DNA from: Beaufortia kweichowensis
Lineage: Eukaryota > Chordata > Actinopteri > Cypriniformes > Gastromyzontidae
Length of the DNA: 64,000 nt
Direction of reading: 5' to 3'
Assembly (NCBI GenBank): GCA_019155185.1
Contig: CM032813.1
Span: 4,626,001 to 4,690,000 of the forward strand
Made by a program: the position numbers and the translations under genes. The first letter of the stretch is position 1. Each line of letters begins with the position of its first letter. Positions 50,280 through 62,810 of this stretch are shown one piece after another. The notes under the pieces were generated by a model. It saw nothing but the letters and a program-made list of their open reading frames with translations. It did no database searches and had not been told where the DNA came from.

Positions 50280-50700
50280 CAAGGGCACCGTCGGGGTAAG
50301 GGGTATGAATTACCTCACATTCAAGTTATGGATAGTAAATTATGGGTGGCTAATCCCCCATAGGGAAACTCAACCCTTCCATTCAACCCTATTATTCGGT
50401 AATGGATGTCTGATTTGAGAATAAGACACTCTGCCTGTCGGGCAAGAGTTGATATAGCGCCGGGCCTGCGGACAGGGAGGGGTCTCCGGCTATAACTCAC
50501 TCGCAACTTGATCAACGGCGTATAAATCTGCCGCCGGCTTCCTGCAAGATGCGCTTAGCCCCCTCCGCTTGTTCCCACTTGCAGAGTTCTCCCCGAGGCT
50601 ATTGGGAAAGGGTATAGCACATCCCCCCGGACGCCGGGCTTGCTGTCGCTATCTGATGTATAGATACTGTATGGACACTGTCATTCCTTGGAATTCTGTA
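50280..50700. promoter_or_regulatory. strongest candidate conserved non-coding element
   Basis: About 400 bp with a GC and CpG content far above its surroundings (ATAGCGCCGGGCCTGCGGAC, AAATCTGCCGCCGGCTTCC) and homeodomain words (ATGAATTACCTC, GTAAATTATGGG, GGCTAATCCCCC). GGCTAATCCCC is a good Otx/K50-homeodomain site (TAATCC). No coding potential on either strand. Confidence 0.42.
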
Positions 50701-53700
50701 ATCTTACATAGGCTGCCTTAGGGCTGAGGGCTTTGTTGTCGGAGAGCCACAATCTCCACAGTTATTCAATGGCATTAGATACGGATTAGATTTTGAATGA
50801 TGTTTTGGACGTGTGTGTTTGTAGCATTTTTGCAGCTTTCTTATCAATGATTATCAATAACAGTATTCTTGTTCATAGGACAGAGTGTTTATTTTTTGTA
50901 CTTCGAAAGACATTAATGGAGAACGTGTCTTTATAGTCGGTTGATGTGTTTGATGATGATGTGTTTTTAAAGATTATTTCTATTGAAATGAAGCACAAAG
51001 CCATGTTCAGATGCCACAACATTATTTTATCCGCTAAAATTATTTATATGCTTTTGATTTTGTGCTCTTAACTCGAGCACGTTGCTGAAGGAGTGGATGT
51101 TGCAAGGGCACATGTCATTCATTTAAACCTTCAAAAATGCCTTTTCTGCGTCTAAAGAATAATTTGATATACTTAAATAGCTCTTATCAAGTTTACTTTA
51201 GACATCACAATATAAACTTGCTTTCATAAAAATGAAATAATTTAAATAAATACAAAAATGTAAGCTTATTTTTTAAACGCAATTTTAAACTATTTTAGTA
51301 AGAAAAATCCAGCGCTATGTGACTATAAAGGTCATCTTCATTTACTGACTCGAAACTATGCTCTTGAAAGATGCTTTGCTGAATGTCTCGGGTAAACCAA
51401 GAACAAGCCAGTTTCTATGCCGCACATTCTTTGTAAACCCAAAGAAATGCTGGATTTACTCTTCTTCCTGAACATCTAAATAGTTTACATTTCTTTTCTT
51501 ACATTTTTGCAATTTTGGATAAAGCCTGAAGTATGTCTACATAATTCAGAAATTTGCGTTCATCTCTCTGCACATTGATAATGCCAGTGAAGTGAATCAG
51601 GATTCTTCTGTGGGTAATTGACAGGTTGATTCACAGCAGCAGTATTCTGTCAGATTCAAAGCCCTGGTCTTACCTGTGGATTAACTTAGATCAAGCAATG
51701 ATTGACATGGACTCAGTCAGGGGCTAGGAGTGGGGCGGGGTTATTCATGTAATGTGGTTGTCGGTGAAAGACGGGTGTGAAACCATGACTACAGAGCGCT
51801 GAGTGAATAGACAGGAGACAGAGATGAAAGATTTTGACTGTCTGTCCTTGTCATGTTTTACAAGGCAGTCCTGCCCATACTGGTATTGTGTATTGATTCT
51901 GACTGCTGTATGGTAAAATATGCTAGAAATATGTGACAGATGCAAATACATTGCTGTTAGTTATTTTGTTAAGAATATTACTAAAATATTATTATGTGGA
52001 AAAATATTTTTATTAGAAAAATTTATTATAATCCATTTATGTCAGAATTAACACAATTAACCTTATTCTATATCAGCAGTGTCTCTTGGATCTGATTGCA
52101 TAATTTAATAATATAGCCCTTCTGACTCTGAGATTAGTCCCTGATACTACAGAACTTCCCCACAATGCACTGCAAGTACGAGGGGGTCTGGGTGCTGATC
52201 ATCTTCATTCTTAATCAGCTCATGTGTTTTCCTAATGATGCATGCAGAAGCAATCTCTACACACTACTCTTTTGCAAGCTCAGTGCTACCTTGAGTCTGA
52301 CATTTAAAGTCATGTGTTACTCAAATTTCCAGTTGGTTTCTTTTAGTTCCGCCTAAAAGGCCAGAGGACGTGCTTGCCTCCAAACACTGAAATTAATTGC
52401 TTTTAGTAAAGGGTATATCTCTTTTACCCAGCGTTCAACACTGTCATCAATCAGCATTCAGGGATAGACTGGTGTTAAACTGGTCTGAATGTGAACGTTT
52501 TATACAAATACATTTATTTGAGAAAAAAAAAAACAGAATAAATCAGTGTTGAAATTTTATATTTTGTGTAGTATTTTATGTCTTTGCTGCAATCTGTATC
52601 TTTTTTTGGTTAAAAATAAAAATGAACAAAAATCAATTATTGAGTAAATGCATAAAAAAGTGTTCTTTTCACATTAGCCCAATTTGCAATGGTAAATTTA
52701 AAGTAATGATTTATAAGCTGTTGGGTACAGTTTTGCAGGGAATGTCAGTTTGATGTCATTTGACCCAGTAACCTGTAATTTTATTTTAATATTATTATTA
52801 TTATTATTATATTATATTTTATTATTATTATTATATTTATTACATTTTATTTTTAAATAGAGATGGCGATAGAGACAAAAGTTACGGATTGCAGCTTTAT
52901 GAACATTTTGACAATGGAGAAAGAGTTATATTTCATAATACTTACAAGCTTTATAACTCTAAGCAAATGGACATCCATGTTTAAAAAATGTTGAAATGTT
53001 GTAAACTCATTGCTACAAACTCTTTGCTATTAAATACATTTATTTATTAACTCCTGAAAGCAAGATCTCCCATAATCCCTTTTACCTCATGAACAGTCCC
53101 ACAACATGTGTTCTCTATCTGAATACTCAGAGAAAAACATTTTCAGCCATATTAGCTTAGAATCACAGAGCAGTTGAGGTGTGCACTTGTAAACACACGA
53201 ATGTTTATTTTCTTAAATTAAAACGGGAATAGACATTTAAGCCAAATAGTTCCCCCATCTTTCTTCCCCGTCCTGCTGTATTGTTATTATTATTGTGGCC
53301 TTAATACGGGCCAGATGGCTAATATTAGATGTAATCTGTTGAAATAGTTGTGTTTATGTAATACTATTTTCCAGGCAGTTGTTTCCAATTAGAATGTTTG
53401 AAAGTTTTAATTGAATTAAATGAGAGATTTTAATATGTAATGGAACAGCATAGAATAACAGTGCAGGTCTGGCCATATGTGATGTGCAACAAAGTGAATA
53501 ATGTGATTCCGGTGCTGGTGTTTCTTTTTCTGAAAGTCAGACTCATGTGTTAATCTGATTTTATTTGGCATCAGACAGATACACATTACACAATCTGACA
53601 GAAGTTCATTTGTTTTCAATACACTTTCAGTATATAATTATTAAATCAACAAAATCTCATGCAGAAAATGTTTCTACAGCATTTTTATTTTATACGCTTT

Positions 53701-54680
53701 TAAACTTTCCTATGCAATTTCCAAACATTGTGAGTTGCTTTCTCCAAAAAAGATTTATTGCTCACATCTGTAAAACATTAAAAGCATCTCTTACTGGTTT
53801 TCAGCGTAAAATGAAATATTATTTTTCGTCATTGTATGTGTACTGTCAGCAGTGTTTAGGTAGACAGTGACAGGTGCAACATCGCTTCTCCACAAACACT
53901 TACAGATGCATTTTCTTCTTCAACCTTTTGATAGAAGAACATAAACAGCAGCTTTTTAAAAGTCTTGTACTAATGTCGCATGGATGAGTTTACTCAGATT
54001 ATAAGAATTAAGTCGATAAAATAATAATCTCCTGGTTCTGCCATCTCACTCACTGTCTCTCGCTCTATTTTCTCTGTTATTTCTTCGACAGTCTGCACAT
54101 TCTTTTGAGTTCAGATCATACCGGGGTTGGCTTCTGGTCGTTTGCACAATAAAAGAATTGACAGTACACAGAGGGAAAACCATGGGCCGCTGGCATGAGG
54201 AGGGAAGAGGAGGAGCCTGCGGGTTGCTTTGACAGCAGCCAAGCGAATATTGAAAAGGAACTTTGTTGTTGGTAATGTTCATCCCTGTTTGTTTTGGACT
54301 TCACACGGAAAGCAAGAAACTCGCAGTTAGTTGCCAGGTTACTGTCAGAAGGAGAACATAATATCAGACACTGGTTTTAGCTGAGCGGGATTGTTTACAG
54401 AGGCAGCGACCTATTCGGTGTTTTGGAGAACAGGGGAGCACGTTAGACTGCATTCCATATGTGAAGGAAAACAATATAGGAGGAAAAACAGCAATCCCCG
54501 TTGCAGGCCTGGAAATCAATCGCATTGCATAAACACATGTGCAGATCGTTGCGAGCAGGAGAATGCTGTGAAGTAATTTGTTTTCTCACTCTGGTTACTT
54601 TAATATGGATGATTTAACGCTTAAATGCAATCAGTGTTAAAACGTTCCCAAAAATCCTCATGCAGTCATAACAGGTTTGG
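50700..54680. other. gene-free interval
   Basis: AT-rich DNA with the (ATT)n repeat and no recognised exon. 54040-54560 is more complex but has only short overlapping frames on both strands. Confidence 0.5.
52789..52855. repeat. (ATT)n imperfect microsatellite
   Basis: ATT trinucleotide runs, broken by ATATTT and TTTACATTTT, followed by TTTTTAAATAGAGATGGCGA, which looks like the end of an old repeat. Confidence 0.85.
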
Positions 54681-54844
54681 GGCTTGTTTATAGAGAGAGG
54701 CACAATGCGGAAGACAGATGTGGAAAACTTGCGCCCACCAGACAAGGGCCTCCTTCACTTCTCTCCTGTGCTCTTTTTCAAGATGGAGGGCTTAAGTTAC
54801 AGAACTAACTTCCTGGATTACATCAAACAGTGGTGTGCTTTCCT

Positions 54845-55350
54845 TATAGCTCTCACTTCTAATCTCTCCTCAACTCTTCTCACCTTGTCTCTTCTCATCT
54901 CTTTTCTGTTTGTTTGTCTCTTCTGTTCTATTTTCTTCTTCTCCTTTTCTCACATCATCTTTTCTCATTGTCTTGTCTTGTCCCGTCTCGTCTCATTTCA
55001 TCTCATCATGTCTCATCTCCTCTATTCTCTTCTTGTTTAGTCTCTTTTCTATTTTTTGCCTTTTCTTGTCTCGTCTCATTTTGTCTCGTCTCATTTCATC
55101 TCTCCACTTTTTCATATTCTTGCCTCCACTCTATTATCTTCTCTTCTATTCTCATCCCGTCTCGTCTTCTCTATTCACATCTCTTCTTATTATATGTTGT
55201 CTTCTTCTCTACGCTCATCTCGTATCTTCTCTATTCTCATCCCGTCTCGTCTTCTCTATTCTCATCTTTTCTTCTCTCATCTCGTCTCGCCTCTTCTCCT
55301 CTATTCTCTTGTCTCGTCTCTTCTTATCTCTTCTTTCTCATTCTCTCCTT
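54845..55350. repeat. 500-bp pyrimidine-strand minisatellite (TCTCGTCTCATC-like)
   Basis: The plus strand is almost purely C/T, with degenerate units TCTCGTCTCATT, CTCATCTCTTCT and TTCTCTATTCTC. It generates the long Leu/Ser/Phe open frames in all three plus frames (54684-55410), which are not genes. The tract could form intramolecular triplex DNA. Confidence 0.85.
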
Positions 55351-55380
55351 CATCTACAGTTATTCATGCCTCTGAATTCC

Positions 55381-55540
55381 TGTAGCTCGAGTCATAGAGC
55401 ATTATATTAGCTGTGCAAAGATCATGGGTTCGATCTCAGGGAGCACAAGTACTACTAAAATGTAAACATACGATAATATGCACATTAAATGCGCTGCAGT
55501 CACTTTGAATAAACCATCTACCAGATGATAGTAAACGTAA
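55381..55540 (+). mobile_element. full-length but diverged tRNA-derived SINE
   Basis: TGTAGCTCGAGTCATAGAGC (box A), then CATGGGTTCGATCTCAGGGA (box B), then a linker, then CAGTCACTTTGAATAAACCA and TCTACCAGATG (tail). It begins directly at the end of the pyrimidine minisatellite. Confidence 0.85.
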
Positions 55541-56763
55541 ACTTGCATGAAGTTCTCTCCCTCTCCTTAGAAAGGCAAACAACACCCTTATTTTACCCTC
55601 CGTGGCTTTTTTTTTACCTGGCAACCGTAGTTTTGTGTTTGTGAACCACGTGTGTGTAACGGACACGACTGCGGGCTCTGTACCACCCACTTCTATATGA
55701 AAAGCGCAGTGGCGGAAACCAAGCGGCTCAGTCAGGTTTCTGTAGGTACGTGACCCGGGGCCACACAGGAGAACACGAGAGAGCCCTGCGGGAGGAGGAG
55801 GGATGGGAGGGTCATGAGACGAGACTGTGAAAGTCAAAGCGTAGCTGTGATCTGCTCAGGCATGGAGAGTGCTGATCCCGGTCTTAGGGGAGAGAAGTGG
55901 ATTTGATGGTTTGGGGGGTGCGACAAAGGGGTCCTGGTTAGGAAGAGAGGGTAAGGGGGGTGGGTTTAGGATGGGATGTGGCACGTTATCTGGCCAAAAA
56001 TATGCAGCTGTATTTACCACCTCTGTTTGTTGTTCCCGTGGAAGCTCCAGGATGGGAATTTTCTGTGTCACTGCCTCAAAGGATTTTGGCTGAGGCTTTG
56101 TTGATCCTGTGTTGTTGTAGAAAGGAGGAATAAGATTTAAGCATTAGCCATGTCAGGAAGGATTTAACACTCTGGTCCCCAGACCTCTCACCATTTAGGC
56201 AACTCTTCCCCTAGCGCTTAGCACTCAGCTGCCTGCCTTGCTGCCCACCGGGTGGAGGGAAACAGGCCTTAGCGTCTACCTCCTCTGTTTCTGCTAACGG
56301 CATCCATCCAATGGAAAAATAAGGTTCAAGCTACTTGATTTTGTGTCATGCTTCCTGGAGCATGCCAACTTTCAATTACAGCACCTCTAGTCCACCTTGC
56401 ACTTTGGCCACGGCTATCTGACAGCTCCCCCCTCTTGTTTGTGGCTGGTGGCCAACTGATTCCCAGCGCATTATGTTTCTCCGACCAACTGAGAGATAGT
56501 TGGTTGTTTTCCATTAGACTGTAAGTTATCACTATCTGATGGAGAAGCTTGACCTTAGCAGATGACTGGCTGCATCGTGCATCGGGACTTCGTTGTCAAA
56601 GGGTTTTGTAGGAGATAAATAGAATAAATGTTATGGAAATATTGAGCTCAAATTGTACCCAGAGTTGAACATTTTTAAACCAGATTCAGGTTCTTACATT
56701 GTTTATTTATATTACTGCAGTTGCAGCTTGTTTATTTATACATTCATTTATACATTTATTTTC

Positions 56764-57020
56764 ATGTCACTGGACATGAAAATCCGAACTACAGTTTTTA
56801 ATTTTTAGATATTAGATTTCTTTAAAACATTTTTTAAGTCTTTTTATTTTATTTTTTAATTTTACGTATTTTATAAATGTAAACATTAAAATGAAAATTT
56901 TTATTCATTTTTTTGTCTTGAGTCTTACACCTTTCCATCAATATATAGTTTGTCATGATTAGATTAGAATTCAACTATGAAATATGAAAGTGAATAGTGA
57001 AATAACACTAGTTTTCCTTC
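56764..57020 (-). mobile_element. second copy of the 10.3-kb piggyBac-like MITE, eroded ends
   Basis: 56922-57006 is the reverse complement of 10291-10375 with only 3 mismatches in 85 bases. The overall span (about 255 bp) also fits. Its ends are degraded (TGTGACCTGAAGG at one end, CAGTGACATG at the other) and the TTAA duplications are not clean. Confidence 0.6.
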
Positions 57021-57439
57021 AGGTCACATTAATGAATTCACATTTTTATGTCATTTAAGCAAGGTAAAGATGAATATATTTGGCTTAGTGTCCTTGATTG
57101 AGAGCTCATTCATACGTGATCCATAAACCTTGTGCTTTATAAACCATTTCTTACGAAGTCTTGATGATAGCCATTGTGTAAAAGCAGTATGTGTGACCTA
57201 TTCAACAGTTTGATATCTTGTAATATAGTGCACAAGTCGCACAGACAATTGTTGATGGTGCATTTTAAAGCTGGTCAGCCTGTTTTACTTAAATCAAAAT
57301 TTAAGCTTTAATATTTAATGGAGGAAAGTTAAGTTTTGAAACCACACAAAAGTTAATAAATAATAATAGTTTTCATTTTTTGGCTGGATTGTTCTTTTAA
57401 GACAGAAACATGCTTTGGGGTCTGAATGAGTTAATAGTT

Positions 57440-58270
57440 AAAAGTAGTGAATAGAGGTGGTGGGGGGCTGTTTTGAGGATGCAGTGGGGCGTGTCTGTCT
57501 GTCCGTCCCCCTCACCATGACAGCCCGGTTCTGCCTGCACGGCCCTCGCCCGGGTCACCTGCAAAGGATTAGGCTGTGCCTGGTGGACAGTTGTTGTTTG
57601 AGGAGCGTCTGAGCGCATCGGGGGGCAGGAAGAGGGAGGACCGGGTGGGGGAGTGATTCGGTGACTCATCTCACCTCCAGATGCCCAGACCTCACCCCTG
57701 CCAGGAGCAACACACCAGGGGTGAAAACAAAACAACAACCAGCCCCCAACACTTCTGATCATACACAATTAGAAATCTGTGAGGAAATCAGCTCAGGAAC
57801 TCTGGCCTGGGACTGACTGTTTAACTCATTAATCCACATTAATAAAAGAGTAGAAAAGACCGATAGACTGAAGAAACAAAGAGCGTATCCTTCAGCACAA
57901 GTGTCAGAAAGCTCTGGAGGCATCGTAAGATTGAATACGCCCGAACGTCTGCGGGACGCGCGCACAAAGGGAACAGAGCCCGCATCGCTAAACTCGCTTC
58001 TGTCAATAACGACAAGGCAGCATTCATTGATATTCTCATGGAAAAATAATGTGTTAATAAGGACCCTCTCAGAAGATTACCCAACCTCGCCCCGCTAATC
58101 AGCCTCTTTGTAAAGGTCCATAAATCACCAAACTAATAGCGCGGCGGATATTAATAACTCAAATTATGATTTATATCTTTGTTGTCGTCTGTGAAAGGAT
58201 CCCTCACCTCCTTACATTTTCAATCAATATCATCAAAATGCTAACTAGGGACTGGCTGTAATTACCTTCA
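57440..58270. promoter_or_regulatory. candidate regulatory block with homeodomain and CpG clusters
   Basis: CpG cluster at 57935-57965 (CGCCCGAACGTCTGCGGGAC), then GCTAATCAGCC, CCATAAATCACC, TAATAGCGCGGCGG and TATTAATAACTCAAATTATG. Such mixed Hox/Otx-type words packed in unrepetitive DNA are enhancer-like. Confidence 0.37.
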
Positions 58271-59499
58271 TGGGAGGACAACACTAATTTAGTTCTCTTT
58301 TCTGAAATGCCACAATGTAGATGGGTGGAAACTGTGTACCTGTTGCGCAAACAAAGCCTATGCATTAGTCCATGAAAAAGACTGATATTAACTGTCAAGC
58401 CGAGGTCATGCTCTTCACATTATATATTGTACTTCAGAACATCCTCTTGTGAATAAGACATCAGTCAAACACTGCGAGAGTACAGAGAGTAAATAAACCA
58501 TTAAAATTGATTAGTAAAGGTTTGGAATGATTTTTACAAACTAGTTTGTTTCATATAGCTAATACCGTTGTTCAATCATAGTTTTGTTAATGTTTTGTGA
58601 TTGGCATTTTTGCACGACATTGGTTTTTAAGCCTACATAACAAATTAAACATTCAAATTAATATCCAATCAGGATCCAATTCAACAACAATTCAATGGTT
58701 AATAAATGTAAAACAAATAATTTTTTTGGTCTTTAATTTGCAGTAACATCTGGAAGGTATATAACTATAATGTAACTCCACGAAAGCTATTTTTGGAAAT
58801 CCAGACATAAAATGCAAAAAATTTTATTATTGTAAAGCAAAGTACGTAGCTTTTTTTTCCATTTAGATTAAATATGTAGTATTTCCTTTAAGTTTAATAA
58901 GTTGCTTTTCTTTTGAGAAGACTTTTAATATGTAGTTTATCCGTTAAAGAGTTTCTGTGTTAACTTCTCTGTTTGATTAATTTTAAAAGATTACTTTACA
59001 AATAATCTTTTTTGTTTGATGCCATTTATCATTTTTAGGTAAGAAGATAGTTTTAAACAGTGATTTATTATGTTTATTCTTTAATTTACGATCTACAAAA
59101 ATAGGTGTATTGATTTGATTCGCATGCATTTTGAATGAACAGTTTTGCATACTTCTACACTGAGAGGTTGTGAGTAAGTTGTCTTCGCTTCCTCCTGCGC
59201 AGGTGAGAGTAATGCTCGTCTGTCTCCTTTACTGCCCCTCTTTTCTCCATATCTGTGAAACGGGTGATTTCTTGTTTAACAAAAGTCTCCGTAAGAGACT
59301 GAGGTTTAGGGTTCACCTCATTCAGCGATGTGGAGATTCAAATCTCAGCCAGGACTTTTCCTGTGGCCAGCATGATGTCAGCCTCCAGCTTTTGTCAAAG
59401 TCTGATAAGAGCTCTAACACAATGAAATCTTTTGGAAGGCTGGTTGAATGATAACCTATAACAAAAAAGAAATGGGGGAGGAAGGGAGTACGGCAGTTT

Positions 59500-59720
59500 A
59501 ATGAAAACTTTCCCCGCACTGGGATTTCAAGGCTCTTTTTGAGGTGACTGAGGTTATCGGCCTTGTTTTTAGCCGGGCGAGCACAGAAAAGCAATCACGC
59601 AAACAAATTAATTAGTCTCCCAACAATGGGGCCTTGATAAATTGAGCCACTTGCATCTCGTAGACTGTCGCTCCATGTTTCCTTTTTAATCTCAGCCCTT
59701 TCAACATGGACTTGAGAGTG
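59500..59720. promoter_or_regulatory. candidate conserved non-coding element
   Basis: Clean block GAGGTTATCGGCCTTG, AGCCGGGCGAGCACAG, AAACAAATTAATTAGTCTCC, GGGGCCTTGATAAATTGAGC. Overlapping frames on both strands argue against coding. Confidence 0.35.
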
Positions 59721-60499
59721 CTGTTTACATTTAGTCTTTGTAGCGAGACATCGCACCGTGGTTTGCAATAAACAGCTAATTATCATATCTCTGGCTACAG
59801 CTTAATTATATTTGCATAGAATTTCTTTGTCTGGCTGTCTCAACAGAGCCGGCGTTACCTTGTCTTTTTATTGCTCAGTTTTTATTTACATCCCTGAAAC
59901 ATTCTGACTGAATCTTTTTCTCATTTTGCCCTAGGTTTCCCCCTAAAGAAAATGTGAAGGTCAGGAACTGTGTCTTATTTTTCTTTTTGCGTAGACAATT
60001 ATTCCGGTTTGGAAATTGTGGCTGTTTTCACTCATGCATGTTCAGTAATTCATTTTAATTATTCATTTTTTTTTACTTTACTTACAAAATATCACATAAT
60101 TATCAGTTTCCTGCATTTTTTAACAAGAACGCTTTGCAAGAGCACGTAGGATGGTAAATTAGTAAAAGGAGGCATTAAAACGACAAGGAATGCATTCAGC
60201 ATCCGAAATGTATTTACAAATTAATTTCTCAGTGATTTGGCTCAGGGCGAAAGAAGACTGTGTCTTCATTCAATTATGGAGTTTAAGCGGAGTGCAGTCA
60301 TTAAAGAAACTTATTACAGGCACGGTGGAACCGCTTCACTACAGGTACAACCCACGTGATTTTATACCTATGACTGTTTCAACCCAAAACTTCTCACCAA
60401 TGTGGACTGTGACGAAAAGTAGTATTTTGTAGTAAGCAGTAGTGTTTTCCTTAAGTGTGATGGTAATTCAAGTGTAGGAAGCTGGAAAAAACAGATATA

Positions 60500-60790
60500 C
60501 ATTAAAAGTCAAGACACAATTGATGAAAGGATAGTACAAATATATATGTAAAGGTATCCTATGTTGTGACGGCAAAAATGTAGAAAAAAAGAGAGATTTA
60601 GTGTCAATGATTTTTTTTCCTAATTTTGGCTGTGTCACACCATAGAACTCAGTTTTATTTGTCAACTACCGAAAAATGTTTCTCAAGTTCTTAAAAATCA
60701 TCTGATCTGAAGGTGCATATTTCAATGTTTGAAATTACTTTTGGAGACAAAAATATAATTGTGCTAACATATTAATTTCATAAATAGAAA
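60500..60790 (+). mobile_element. Tc1-related non-autonomous fragment (copy 4)
   Basis: AAAAGTCAAGACACAATTGAT near 60505, then ATCTGAAGGTGCATATTTCAA, then TTACTTTTGGAGACAAAAAT and TGCTAACATATTAATTTC match the internal order of copy 3. The element is interrupted and its right end is uncertain. Confidence 0.55.
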
Positions 60791-61523
60791 TTCCTATAGT
60801 GCTGTTCAGAAAGCTTCTGATAAGAATCTGGTGGTTAAAATGCCAAGAGTATGATTTAGAGTACTCTTTATTAGAGAAATTTTGATATGTTTAAATGCAT
60901 TTAACCATAAATGAGATGCTCCTTGTGTTTGTGAAAGCCATCACTTTTATACAGTACAGAGGAAAATGTCACAAGCTGAATGTGCACCTCTGATGCTACA
61001 ACACAGCGAGCATGAAGCATCTTCACTGAAATCAAACACAAGCAAACATATTGTTTACTGAACATCACCTGTCAGAGTTTCAGCTTATGGATCTTTCTTT
61101 TATCCCACAATCGTTCTGAATGAGGTTAAAAGAAGAAGACACAAGACTTCAAATCTATCTCTGTATTATCAAAGTACTTGTCAGCAAATTAAGGGAGGCT
61201 GGAAGCTAAAAGGCAAAGGTGGAAAAAAGTATTTATGAAGGTAATTTCTGGGAGTTGCACGCTGTGCGAGAGTAATTACTGTAGCCTCTATAGGCAGAGT
61301 TAAGGGGATTGACTGTAATCACAGGTATAATGAGACTCATGGCAGAACTCTCTCACACAATATAAGGTCAAACATGTCGTCGTAGGCAGCCTTTCATTTT
61401 CTTTTGGAGCCGTCATTGCTTTAATAGTTCCTTGACTGACATTAACAGAAAAATGAAGGCCCTGTTGAAGAATAGAAGAATGTGTGAAAGTGACGCAAGG
61501 TTCAGATGGGTGATTGGCGGGTG

Positions 61524-61610
61524 AAGGAGCAGTTCACCTAAAATGACTTGTCTTTGAACGCAAAAGGTGAATATCTTGTCCACTCTTTTTTATATAATGG
61601 CAGTGTGTGA
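61524..61610. mobile_element. degraded fragment of the GTTCACCC-type MITE
   Basis: AGGAGCAGTTCACCTAAAATGA at the left matches the terminus of the element at 5240-5514, followed by decayed interior with TATATAATGGCAGTG. No second end was found, so it is a truncated remnant. Confidence 0.5.
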
Positions 61611-61784
61611 GGACGTCATCAACCTATATTAAATGTAATGTAATTTTAACATCTTGATATCAGTGTTATTTGATTTTTGGCTTGATTTGTTTCCTTTAAC
61701 TAAAACTAAAGCACCTTTCTAGACCAAAAGAGCCTTTTTTGACCTTTAGAGTTATGGTCAAATCTATTCTAAGCTGGAAAAAAA

Positions 61785-62002
61785 TCTTTACTGCATAAAA
61801 TTTTTAAGCCCAATCAATTTGGCTTTACAAGTCATTTCAAGTGTTTTTACATTATTTTAACAATTTCAACATATTTTAAAGCAAAGCAACTCTCAACTGG
61901 CCAAACTGGTAATTGTTTAAACAGTAAGTTAAAAAAATGCCTTGTAAAGCCAAATTGATTGGTCTTAAAAATTTAAGGCGGCAAACAATTCTTTACAGTG
62001 TA
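61785..62002. mobile_element. palindromic MITE with ACACTGTAAAGAA ends
   Basis: The left arm (TTTTTAAGCCCAATCAATTTGG, then CTTTACAAG, about 61800-61830) is the near-perfect reverse complement of CTTGTAAAGCCAAATTGATTGG, then TCTTAAAAA (61943-61973). The right end closes with TTCTTTACAGTGTA. The loop is about 110 bp. Confidence 0.75.
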
Positions 62003-62619
62003 TTCGCTCGTTTCCAAAAGCTCATCTGTATCTGATACAGCTTTGTTGCAGTCTAACTTAGCGCAACGGTAAACAAACGTCTGGCGAGCACAGCGCACTG
62101 AGGCTCAGATAAAATTGAAGAGTATCAGATGAAAGCTAACATTATCAAGAGACGTAATGCGTGTTTGTGAGAGCTACCAAACTGTGACTACATTTGACTT
62201 TCTGTCATAAGCAGTAGAGAAATGGTACCGCTGCAGAACATCGACCCTAAGCTAAAAGACGAGTGAATCCTATCTTGATTTCTCTTTCTTAGTGTTCATC
62301 TAAACCAGACTCGGCTCTTCATGATGCACTTCAAATCAGTTTTTCGTCACTGAATCCAAACATGTTAAGTTATCCCCATTAAGACTCAAAATGTTTAGAC
62401 TGCAAAAACCAAAACTGGAAAATTGAACAAAAGCGTCTTTGGGAAAATGTCAAGGAAACACCAGGCGTAAAACGGACCGGAAAAGAAAGACTCAGACGGT
62501 TCAATTAATTGTATTCATCATTTTTCTCTTTCCAAAAAAAATCACAGAGCAGCAAATACATTTGTCTTTACCACACAGAAACATGAAATTGGTCCCAGTG
62601 ACCTATTTTTTTTGTTGAG

Positions 62620-62810
62620 GTTTTCTCATTCGAGGTGGTACGAAGCCTTTGACTTGTACAATGTGCCGCTATTGTCTTTATGCAATGGACCTTTTTTCAC
62701 CGCTCGCCAGGTGAATGAAAACCAATCGTCGGGTCCGGCGTCTCCTTGCAGAAGTCATCGGGAAAAAAATATTACCTCATTCTGGGCAGGGAAGAATCCT
62801 CTTTTATAGA
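62620..62810. promoter_or_regulatory. candidate conserved non-coding element
   Basis: GC/CpG-rich patch with ACCGCTCGCCAGGTGAATG, AAAACCAATCGTCGGGTCC (CCAAT) and CAGAAGTCATCGGG. The 65-codon plus frame at 62612-62809 is unrecognised. Confidence 0.33.

Noticed and set aside
35773..52901. Shared word GATTGCAGCTTTA at 35.8 and 52.9 kb as a dispersed repeat
   Set aside because: Similarity outside the short word is too weak to call.
54684..55410. Overlapping plus-strand ORFs of 109-166 codons
   Set aside because: All are translations of the C/T minisatellite in three frames, rich in Ser, Leu and Phe; no real protein is open in all frames.
55436..55837. 133-codon minus ORF
   Set aside because: Runs through the SINE and its flank; no family resemblance.
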